DNA of 5,123 bases from Pseudonocardiaceae bacterium (GTDB lineage Bacteria > Actinomycetota > Actinomycetes > Mycobacteriales > Pseudonocardiaceae), in NCBI GenBank assembly GCA_025937115.1, contig JAICSB010000278.1, forward strand, positions 1-5,123. The letters are read 5' to 3'. This document shows positions 1 through 5,123 of this stretch, one piece after another. Each line of letters starts with the position of its first letter. Positions within the stretch are counted from its first letter, which is position 1. The notes beneath the pieces were generated by a model, which worked only from the letters and a program-made list of their open reading frames with translations, was not told the DNA's origin and searched no databases. Both the position numbers and the translations under genes were made by a program.

Positions 1-1
1 C

Positions 2-691
2 TTCGACACCGGCGGAATCTCGATCAAGCCGGCCGAGAACATGCATCTGATGCGCACGGACATGTCCGGGGGAGCGGCGGTGATCGCCACGCTGCTGGCC
101 GTCGGGCAGCTGACGCTACCGCTGCGGGTGACGGGCCTGGTGCCCTGCGCGGAGAACCACGTGTCCGGGGCGGCGTACCGGCCGGGTGACGTGGTGCGGC
201 AGGTGAACGGCACCACCACCGAGGTGACCAATACTGACGCAGAGGGTCGGCTGGTGCTCGCCGATGCGCTGGCTCACGCAGTGCGCACGCTGGCGCCCAC
301 CACGCTGGTCGATGTCGCGACGCTGACCGGGGCGATGAAGGTGTCGCTGGGTTTACGCACCGGGGGTCTGTTCGCGACCGATCGCGAGCTCGCCGAGCGC
401 ATCCAGGCCGCCGGCGAGGCTGCCGGCGAGCTCTGGTGGCCGATGCCGCTGATCGACGATCACGCCGAGGGGCTGCGCTCCGATATCGCTGATCTGCGGC
501 AGTGCCCGCCAGGACCTGGTGGCGTCACGGCGGCGATGTTCCTGCGGGAGTTCACCGGCGGGCTGCCCTGGGCCCATCTGGACATCGCAGGTCCGGCACG
601 CGCCGAAGACAGCTACGACGAGGTCAACGCGGGCGGCACTGGATTCGCTACCCGGACCCTGATCGAATTGGCCTGCTCATTGACCAGCTAG
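2..691 (+). CDS. Leucyl aminopeptidase, peptidase family M17, C-terminal part (5' end outside window)
   Basis: This is a cytosolic two-metal exopeptidase that removes N-terminal residues, often leucine, from peptides; family members are usually homohexamers of about 500 residues. Only the last 229 codons, most of the C-terminal catalytic domain, are visible, and the reading frame is open at the left edge. The first visible residues are FDTGG, the M17 metal-site motif; the catalytic Lys a few residues earlier lies outside. A second metal Asp is in TDMSGG (visible residue 20). The signature NTDAEGRL supplies Asp79, Glu81 and Arg83 at about nt 236-250. The conserved tail PWAHLDIAGPA and GGTGFATRTL is intact, so the visible part looks functional. 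The segment MRTDMSGG has Arg where the family usually has Lys (MKxDM), a mild divergence. The stop is TAG, 11 bp before the epimerase, suggesting one transcript. Family assignment is firm; which M17 paralogue this is cannot be told. Confidence 0.95.
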   Translation, partial: FDTGGISIKPAENMHLMRTDMSGGAAVIATLLAVGQLTLPLRVTGLVPCAENHVSGAAYRPGDVVRQVNGTTTEVTNTDAEGRLVLADALAHAVRTLAPTTLVDVATLTGAMKVSLGLRTGGLFATDRELAERIQAAGEAAGELWWPMPLIDDHAEGLRSDIADLRQCPPGPGGVTAAMFLREFTGGLPWAHLDIAGPARAEDSYDEVNAGGTGFATRTLIELACSLTS

Positions 692-702
692 GCTCCCCGC
701 CG

Positions 703-1653
703 ATGGCCACTCCACCAGCCGGGACCGGTCGGGTCGTGATCACGGGGGGCGCCGGCTTCGTCGGTCGTGCCGCCGTCGCCGCTTTTGCCTGCCGGGGTAA
801 CCCGGTCACCGTGGTCGATCGCGATGCGTACCCCGACTCGGCGGTCCGCAGCGTCGTCGGTGACCTCACCGATCCAGGGTTGATCGCCGAGGCGTTGGAC
901 GGCGGCGATGTGGCCGGTGTGGTGCACCTGGCCGCCATCACCTCGGTGCTGCGTTCGGTGGATCATCCGGTGGCCGTGTATCAGGCGAACGTGGCGGTGA
1001 CCCAGGATCTGCTCGAATGCTGCCGGCAGGCCGGCGTCGAGCGGTTCATCATGGCGTCGACCAACGCGGTGGTCGGTGACGTCGGCTACGCCACGATGCA
1101 CGAGGGGGCGCCGCTGGCCCCGCTGACTCCCTACGGCGCTACCAAGGCGGCGGCCGAGATGCTGTTGTGCGGCTACGCGGGCGCCTACCGAATGGCCACC
1201 TGCGCGCTGCGCTTCACCAACATCTACGGTCCCGGGATGGAACACAAGGACAGCTTCGTGCCGCGGATGATGCGCGCCGCGCTGTCCGGCCGGGGGGTGC
1301 AGATCTATGGCGACGGGCTGCAACGGCGCGATTTCGTGCACGTTGCCGATGTCGTGACCGCGGTGCAATCAGCCTGGGACCGGCGCTTCACCGGTACCGC
1401 GATCGTGGGCTGCGGCCAGTCGGTGACCGTGCTGGAGCTTCTCGACCTGGTGCGTACGGTAACCGGCCGCCCGCTGCCCGCCGAGCACGTCGCGGCCAAG
1501 CCTGGCGAGATGCCCGCGGTGATCGTCGACATCAGCCGAGCGCGCGAGCAGTTGGGCTACCGGCCGTCGGTGTCGCTGGTCGACGGGCTGGCCACAGTGT
1601 GGAACGACTTCAGCGCCGCCGCCGCAACCACGGCAGGCGGACCGCAGCGGTGA
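703..1653 (+). CDS. NAD-dependent epimerase/dehydratase (extended SDR), probable nucleotide-sugar epimerase
   Basis: This 316-residue protein is a complete extended short-chain dehydrogenase of the GalE/UDP-sugar epimerase-dehydratase type. The Rossmann motif TGGAGFVG lies at residues 14-21. Asp39 at the end of beta-2 (VVDRD) is the expected NAD ribose ligand, and GDLTD (53-57) and HLAA (75-78) follow. The active site has Ser119/Thr120 and the YxxxK pair Tyr144/Lys148 (PYGATK). Substrate-domain hallmarks are FTNIYGPG (171-178), YGDGLQRRDFVHVADV (202-217), KPGEMP (266-271) and LGYRPSVSLVDGL (284-296). The ATG at 703 is chosen because it lies 8 codons ahead of beta-1 and 11 bp after the peptidase stop. 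The ribosome site is weak (TAGG at 689-692), which fits translational coupling. Known relatives make UDP-galactose, UDP-GalNAc, UDP-xylose or dTDP-sugars; the exact substrate cannot be read here. It sits directly before a glycosyltransferase and probably feeds it an activated sugar. Confidence 0.93.
   Translation: MATPPAGTGRVVITGGAGFVGRAAVAAFACRGNPVTVVDRDAYPDSAVRSVVGDLTDPGLIAEALDGGDVAGVVHLAAITSVLRSVDHPVAVYQANVAVTQDLLECCRQAGVERFIMASTNAVVGDVGYATMHEGAPLAPLTPYGATKAAAEMLLCGYAGAYRMATCALRFTNIYGPGMEHKDSFVPRMMRAALSGRGVQIYGDGLQRRDFVHVADVVTAVQSAWDRRFTGTAIVGCGQSVTVLELLDLVRTVTGRPLPAEHVAAKPGEMPAVIVDISRAREQLGYRPSVSLVDGLATVWNDFSAAAATTAGGPQR
1635..1653 (+). promoter_or_regulatory. Ribosome-binding site and GTGA stop/start overlap between epimerase and glycosyltransferase
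   Basis: The epimerase ends with TGA at 1651-1653, and a GTG in the frame of the downstream gene occupies 1650-1652, giving a 4-bp GTGA overlap. A purine-rich AGGCGG (1635-1640) lies 9 bp ahead of that GTG. This decides the start of the glycosyltransferase. The alternative ATG at 1704 has no comparable ribosome site nearby and would leave a 50-bp gap unlike the spacing upstream. The overlap suggests coupled translation and roughly matched amounts of the two proteins. Confidence 0.6.
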
Positions 1654-3983
1654 CCGGACTGCTAGCCCGACCGGAGACCGGCGCCGCAGACTCTGGTGCC
1701 CTCATGGTGGCATTCCGGGCACCGCGGTGGTTGCGCCTGCACTGGATGCTGCTGGTGGTGCTGGCCATCGGTGCTGGCCTACGCGTGCTCACCGTGCTGG
1801 CCTACCAGCCCGCGATCCTCTACGTCGACTCATTCGGCTACCTGGACAATCTCCACGACCTGCGTCCCGACATGCTGCGTCCGATCGGCTATGACCTCAT
1901 TTTGAAGCTCCTGCTGCCGTTGGGCGGCCTGCGTGCAGTCGCCGTCGTGCAGCATCTGCTCGGGCTGGGCATCGCGGTGATGACCTACCAGTTGTTGCTA
2001 CGGCACGGGGCCCGGCGCTGGCTGGCTGCGCTGGCGACGGTCCCGGTGCTGCTCGACGCCTACCAGGTGCAGATCGAGCACAACATCATGCCCGATGTCT
2101 GGTTCCAGGCACTGCTCGTGGTGCTGATCTGGGTGCTGACCTCCCGCGGGTTACCCAGGCCGTGGCACGCTGCCAGCGCGGGTTTTCTGATCGGATTCGC
2201 GGTCATCGTCCGGCTGGTCGGAATCACCATGCTGGTTCCGGCGGTGGCCTACCTGATCGTCGCCGGGTCACTGTGGGCCAGCCGGACCGGCTGGCGTCAG
2301 ATCGGCTTGCGGGCCGCCGCGATGGCCGCCGGTTTCGCCATCCTGCTCACTGGTTACGCCGGTTACTACCGGATCGCCACCGGTGTCTGGGGGATCAGCG
2401 GCGCCAGCGATGGTGTGCTCTACGGCCGCGCCGCGGTCATCGCCGACTGCGAGCAATTCTCCCCTGGGACTCCGGAACGCGCCGTGTGCCCGGTGGAGCC
2501 CCCCGATCACCGCTTCGGTGTCGACTACTACGTACACAATCCCGCGTCGCCGGCGATGACCGTCGCATTGCCCCCTGGCGAGTCGATGGACGCGACCCAG
2601 GCCTCCTTCGCCCGAACGGTGTTCGCCAACCAGCCACTCGATCTCACTGAGGCGATCCTGACGGACTTCGTGAAGGGTTTCCGCCCGGTTCGCGTCGACG
2701 ATGTCAACGACGTACCGGTGGAGCGGTGGTTCTTCCAGACGTCGTATCCATATTTCGGAATGCAGGACAGAGTCGACGCCCGGGCGTTCCAGTTCGGCGG
2801 CGTGGCGATCGGCGTCAACCAGCCGCTGGCTGCGCTGCTCCGGGGTTACCAGCTCACCGTCGGGTACACCCCGGGCCCGTTACTCGCTCTGGGGCTGCTG
2901 GCCGGGCTGCTCGGCGGATTCGGGATCGGCAACGCCCGCCGGTCGGGGATTCGCGCTGCCAGTCTGCTGGTGTCCGGTCTCGGCGTCACAGTGCTGATGA
3001 CCGCAGCGGCGTTCGAGTTCTCCTGGCGTTACCAGCTGCCCGGATTGGTGTTGCTGCCGATCGCGGGGGCGTTGGGCGTCACCGCCTTCACCGGCCCGCT
3101 GCGCAGGCCGGGCCCACGGCGCAAGCTCAACCCGCCGATGCAGCCCTACCCCGATGCGATGGATTCCGCGATGGTGCGCGAGTTCGCCAGGACCGAAGGC
3201 GACGTGACTTTCGCCCCGGTGGTGGTGGTCATCGCTGCCTACAACGAGGAGCGCTGTATCGGCGCGGTGCTCGCGGCCGTTCCTCCCATGAGCTGCGGCG
3301 TGCCGGTGGACACCCTGGTGATCGTCGACGGGTGCACCGACGGCACCGCTGAGGTAGCCCGCCGGCACGGCGCCCGAGTCTGCGAGCTGTTGAGCAACCG
3401 CGGCCAGGGCGCATCGCTGCGGCTCGGTTACGCGCTGGCCCGGCGCGGTGGCGCACGATACGTCGTCACCACCGACGCTGACGGTCAGTACGACATGGCC
3501 GAGCTGCCGCTGCTGCTGCAGCCGTTGATCGACGACGAGGCCGATTTCGTCACCGGCTCGCGGGCCCTGGGCCGCCGGGAGACCTCCGATCCGGTGCGGC
3601 ACCTCGGCGTGGGTGTGTTCGCGGCGCTGGCCAGCGTGCTGACCCGGCAGCGGCTCACTGACACATCGTTCGGCTTTCGCGCCATGAGAGCTGAGGTCAC
3701 CGCGGTCGTCACGCTGGTCCAGGCTCAGTACCAGGCTTCCGAGCTACTGCTCGGGATCATCTCGCACGGCTACCGGGTGCTGGAGCAGCCCATGACGATG
3801 CTGGGCCGCACCGCGGGAAAGACGAAAAAAGGCAACAACCTGGTCTACGGCATGCGCTATGCCCGGGTGCTGGTCGGCACCTGGTCTCGAGAGTCTCGGG
3901 CCCGGCGCCGCCGTGCAGCGTCGTCAGAACCGAACACCAACCGATCCAGCAAGGCGAACTTGAGCACGAAGAGCGGCAGATAG
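1650..3983 (+). CDS. Fusion membrane glycosyltransferase: GT-C-type domain joined to GT2 polyprenyl-phosphate-sugar synthase domain
   Basis: The protein has 777 residues from the GTG at 1650. Residues 1-32 are a short basic cytosolic tail. About ten membrane segments follow, near 33-51, 96-117, 122-139, 148-166, 174-190, 191-207, 220-240, 408-427, 434-454 and 461-480. With N-in topology, YVDSFGYL (Asp60) falls in the first outer loop, the usual place of the GT-C catalytic Asp. RPIGYDLIL (77-85) and WRYQLPGLVLLP (459-470) also recall GT-C enzymes. The 241-405 loop would be extracytoplasmic. After a linker (481-518) comes a GT2 domain: VVVIAAYNEE (525-534), VDGCTDGT (559-566), TTDADGQY with DxD Asp609/Asp611, FVTGSRALG (633-641) and DTSFGFRA (671-678). 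This resembles polyprenyl-phosphate mannose/glucose synthases but lacks their C-terminal membrane helices. The tail from 746 is basic, then Ser/Asn/Lys-rich, and overlaps gtrA. No stop interrupts the linker. An internal start at Met497, Met504 or Met508 could also yield free GT2, but none has a clear ribosome site. Sugar and acceptor are unknown. Confidence 0.88.
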   Translation: MTGLLARPETGAADSGALMVAFRAPRWLRLHWMLLVVLAIGAGLRVLTVLAYQPAILYVDSFGYLDNLHDLRPDMLRPIGYDLILKLLLPLGGLRAVAVVQHLLGLGIAVMTYQLLLRHGARRWLAALATVPVLLDAYQVQIEHNIMPDVWFQALLVVLIWVLTSRGLPRPWHAASAGFLIGFAVIVRLVGITMLVPAVAYLIVAGSLWASRTGWRQIGLRAAAMAAGFAILLTGYAGYYRIATGVWGISGASDGVLYGRAAVIADCEQFSPGTPERAVCPVEPPDHRFGVDYYVHNPASPAMTVALPPGESMDATQASFARTVFANQPLDLTEAILTDFVKGFRPVRVDDVNDVPVERWFFQTSYPYFGMQDRVDARAFQFGGVAIGVNQPLAALLRGYQLTVGYTPGPLLALGLLAGLLGGFGIGNARRSGIRAASLLVSGLGVTVLMTAAAFEFSWRYQLPGLVLLPIAGALGVTAFTGPLRRPGPRRKLNPPMQPYPDAMDSAMVREFARTEGDVTFAPVVVVIAAYNEERCIGAVLAAVPPMSCGVPVDTLVIVDGCTDGTAEVARRHGARVCELLSNRGQGASLRLGYALARRGGARYVVTTDADGQYDMAELPLLLQPLIDDEADFVTGSRALGRRETSDPVRHLGVGVFAALASVLTRQRLTDTSFGFRAMRAEVTAVVTLVQAQYQASELLLGIISHGYRVLEQPMTMLGRTAGKTKKGNNLVYGMRYARVLVGTWSRESRARRRRAASSEPNTNRSSKANLSTKSGR

Positions 3984-4360
3984 CTAAGGCCGTAGACGAT
4001 CGCGATGACGGCGGTATGCACCACGTGATCCTGCAGGACGCGGCCGACCAGGCGATCAACGCCGGTGGTGAGGCCGGTTGCCACCAGGCCGCTGAAAGTG
4101 ATCACCGCTAGGTAGGGCAACAGTTCGCGGCGCATCTCCACTGGGCCGGAGCGTCGCCACGTCCAGAACCGGTGGATGACGAAGTTGGGTATCGCCCCGG
4201 CTACGAAGGCCGCCGCCCCGGATACTGCGGTGCCGGCCTGGACAACCCCGAACAGCAGCACGAACGTCAGCTGGCTGCATGCCGTCGAAACAACCGTCCC
4301 CGCAGCGAACCGGGTGAACACCCGCACCACTCGAGCCTGCCCGATCCGCCGCAGCACCAC
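3857..4360 (-). CDS. GtrA-family membrane protein, putative polyprenyl-phosphate-linked sugar translocase
   Basis: From the GTG at 4358-4360 the protein has 167 residues, close to the 130-170 usual for GtrA (PF04138). Four membrane segments lie near 18-38, 44-62, 80-100 and 115-135. The family signature falls at the end of the second: GAIPNFVIHRFWTWRRSG (55-72), with Asn59, Arg64 and the WTW aromatic cluster followed by basic residues. Known members (Shigella phage GtrA, mycobacterial Rv3789-like proteins) are proposed to flip lipid-linked sugars or to recruit glycosyltransferases. The frame stays open to an ATG at 4435 inside the palindrome, but those 25 extra residues resemble no GtrA N-terminus. 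GAGGA (plus-strand 4365-4369) is correctly placed for GTG 4360 or the adjacent GTG 4357. The charged tail after residue 144 is encoded antisense to the end of the glycosyltransferase gene. Its convergent neighbour carries the matching GT2 and GT-C domains, which supports a shared pathway despite opposite transcription. Confidence 0.9.
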   Translation of the reverse strand: MVLRRIGQARVVRVFTRFAAGTVVSTACSQLTFVLLFGVVQAGTAVSGAAAFVAGAIPNFVIHRFWTWRRSGPVEMRRELLPYLAVITFSGLVATGLTTGVDRLVGRVLQDHVVHTAVIAIVYGLSYLPLFVLKFALLDRLVFGSDDAARRRRARDSRDQVPTSTRA

Positions 4361-4364
4361 CCCA

Positions 4365-4369
4365 TCCTC
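4365..4369 (-). promoter_or_regulatory. Probable Shine-Dalgarno site of the GtrA gene
   Basis: The minus strand reads GAGGA here, 4 bp ahead of the GTG at 4360 and 7 bp ahead of the GTG at 4357. It argues for a start at one of these two codons rather than at the ATGs at 4435 or 4393, both of which lie within the palindrome. Which of the two adjacent GTGs is used cannot be decided by eye. Confidence 0.5.
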
Positions 4370-4377
4370 GCGCCACT

Positions 4378-4442
4378 CCCGATATGGGGACATATCGGGG
4401 CTATTACGACCCCAATAACCCCGATATGTCCCCATATCGGGG
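4378..4442. repeat. 65-bp nested palindrome: two hairpins that are also inverted copies of each other
   Basis: The unit CCGATATG and its complement CATATCGG occur four times, at 4379-4386, 4391-4398, 4421-4428 and 4433-4440. The left pair forms a 9-bp stem (4378-4386 with 4391-4399) around a GGGA loop. The right pair forms a 10-bp stem (4419-4428 with 4433-4442) around TCCC, which reads GGGA on the minus strand. The 23-bp left arm (4378-4400) is also the exact reverse complement of the right arm (4419-4441), across an 18-bp spacer in which 4402-4405 can pair with 4414-4417. The two hairpin centres are 42 bp apart. The element is clearly less GC-rich than its surroundings and fills most of the gap between two minus-strand genes. 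It could be an operator, a terminator pair or a dispersed palindromic repeat; sequence alone does not decide. Confidence 0.95.
4419..4442 (-). terminator. Possible intrinsic terminator of the DUF559 gene (right half of the palindrome)
   Basis: Read on the minus strand, this hairpin begins 11 bp after the DUF559 stop. It has a 10-bp stem opening with four G-C pairs, a GNRA-type GGGA loop, and TTATT directly after the stem. The T-tract is short and interrupted, so termination may be weak or absent, in which case transcription would continue into the GtrA gene. The same bases belong to the larger palindrome, so this role is only one of several possible readings. Confidence 0.3.
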
Positions 4443-4453
4443 CGGTCAGCGGG

Positions 4454-5123
4454 TCAGCGGGTGGCGAGGGCGGCGCGGACTGCGGCGACCATGGTGTGGG
4501 GGTCTCGGAGTTGGCGGGCGGTGACGAACAGGATGTCCCAGCCAGCGGCCTGAATGCGGTTGAGACGCTCGCGGTCGGCGCTGATCTGCCGCCACTCCCC
4601 GTGCCATTCTCCGTCGTATTCCACGGCGAGCCGCTGGCGGGGGAAACCCAGGTCCACTCTCGCGATCACACCCTGCCAATCTCGGATCACGTACTGCGGC
4701 TCCGGCTCGAAGCCGGCGAGCACCAGGTGCACCCGCACTCGGGACTCCGGCCGGGACTCCGCTCGCGGGTCGGCCAACTCGACCGCGCGGCGAGCCACGA
4801 CGATACCCCGGTCGCTGCGCTGCGTGACCAACCGTCGAAGTGCGCCAAGGTCGACCAGCCCGGTGCGCAGCACCGCGTCGAGGTCAGCCACCGCGTCGGG
4901 TAGCGCCCGGTCGAGTATCAGATCCAGGGACATTCGAAGCGGTGTGGCCAGGCCGATTCGTGACCACTGCGTCTTCTCGTGCGAGGCGAGGTCGGTGCGC
5001 CGGACGTCCACGCCGCTGCGTCGGGCGATCTGCGTCTCCAATGGGGCGACGATCTCGACCGGATCGGTGGCGCGGGCCAACGGGATCCCCCGCAGCGTGG
5101 CCGCCGACCGGCCGGTGATCACC
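4454..5123 (-). CDS. DUF559 (Vsr-like, PD-(D/E)XK-fold) protein, 5' end outside window
   Basis: The visible 222 codons are the C-terminal part of a protein of the kind common in mycobacteria, usually about 280-300 residues with an AbiEi-antitoxin-like winged-helix N-terminus. That N-terminal domain would lie beyond the right edge. The visible start VITGRSAATLRGIPLA followed by PVEIVAP matches the end of that module. The apparent start GTG at 5120-5122 is therefore probably an internal Val codon. The C-terminal DUF559 domain (PF04480, related to very-short-patch-repair endonucleases) is intact: AESRPESRVRVHLVLAGF (121-138), ARVDLGFP (154-161) with Asp157, and LAVEYDGEWH (165-174) with Glu168 and Asp170. 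These are the expected metal-binding positions of a PD-(D/E)XK nuclease. DRERLNRIQAAGWDILFVTA follows at 183-202. Nuclease activity is inferred from the fold, since the biological role of these proteins is not established. The stop TGA at 4454 lies just ahead of the palindrome. Confidence 0.85.
   Translation of the reverse strand, partial: VITGRSAATLRGIPLARATDPVEIVAPLETQIARRSGVDVRRTDLASHEKTQWSRIGLATPLRMSLDLILDRALPDAVADLDAVLRTGLVDLGALRRLVTQRSDRGIVVARRAVELADPRAESRPESRVRVHLVLAGFEPEPQYVIRDWQGVIARVDLGFPRQRLAVEYDGEWHGEWRQISADRERLNRIQAAGWDILFVTARQLRDPHTMVAAVRAALATR

Noticed and set aside
688..1368. A 226-codon minus-strand open frame antisense to the epimerase
   Set aside because: Its product is His/Arg/Gly-rich without recognisable motifs. 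Such frames are common opposite high-GC genes.
1167..1649. An additional 161 residues in the same frame upstream of the glycosyltransferase GTG
   Set aside because: This stretch lies wholly inside the well-supported epimerase gene in another frame, is Arg-rich and resembles no family. The first recognisable glycosyltransferase features come after 1704, and a GTGA overlap marks the natural start.
3110..3180. A frameshift or lost stop between two formerly separate genes (membrane protein and GT2)
   Set aside because: The frame is continuous with no stop in the linker, and neither domain is cut. A stop lost by sequencing error cannot be excluded by eye, but nothing in the bases points to one.
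3885..3920. Possible terminator hairpin within the convergent overlap (around TCTCGAGA and the following GC-rich run)
   Set aside because: The self-complementary core is short, the larger stem has mismatches, and there is no T-tract in either direction.
4378..4442. Ends of an insertion sequence or a CRISPR repeat pair
   Set aside because: Only 18 bp separate the two 23-bp arms, no transposase or cas gene is present, and the arms are inverted rather than direct repeats. A non-autonomous palindromic element remains possible and is covered as a finding.
4444..4459. Two tandem copies of GGTCAGCG spanning the DUF559 stop codon
   Set aside because: Two copies of an 8-bp word could arise by slippage or chance, and nothing suggests a role.
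4172..4903. A 243-codon plus-strand open frame running across the palindrome
   Set aside because: It is antisense to GtrA and DUF559, both with clear family motifs. Its translation has no domain and repeats itself where it crosses the palindrome, as expected for a shadow frame.

Overview
The window is high-GC DNA with strongly GC-biased third codon positions, GTG starts and very tight gene packing. Together with the protein families present, this points to an actinomycete, most likely a mycobacterium or close relative. That assignment is inference from style and gene content, because no rRNA or other marker gene is present.

Layout. Three plus-strand genes form an apparent operon: the C-terminal part of an M17 leucyl aminopeptidase (2-691, cut by the left edge); a complete NAD-dependent sugar-nucleotide epimerase/dehydratase of the extended SDR family (703-1653, 11 bp after the peptidase); and a 777-residue membrane protein (1650-3983, starting on a GTGA overlap with the epimerase stop). 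The last protein joins an N-terminal multi-spanning GT-C-type glycosyltransferase to a C-terminal cytosolic GT2 glycosyltransferase of the polyprenyl-phosphate-sugar synthase type. Two minus-strand genes converge on them: a GtrA-family membrane protein (3857-4360), whose 3' end overlaps the fusion gene by 127 bp, and a DUF559 (Vsr-like, PD-(D/E)XK-fold) protein (4454 to beyond the right edge). A 65-bp nested palindrome (4378-4442) fills most of the 93-bp gap between the two minus-strand genes.

How the genes may work together. The epimerase would supply a nucleotide sugar. The GT2 domain would load the sugar onto polyprenyl phosphate on the cytoplasmic face, GtrA would help move the lipid-linked sugar across the membrane, and the GT-C domain would transfer it to an acceptor on the outer face. 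These are the same parts as the GtrA/GtrB/Gtr O-antigen-modifying systems and the mycobacterial polyprenyl-phosphate-sugar systems for arabinogalactan or lipoglycan decoration. Here the lipid-linked-sugar synthase and the outer-face transferase appear to be one polypeptide. The sugar and acceptor cannot be read from the sequence. The peptidase and the DUF559 protein have no evident role in this pathway.

The points most worth a second look are the GT-C/GT2 fusion, the nested palindrome with its 42-bp spacing, and the 127-bp tail-to-tail overlap.
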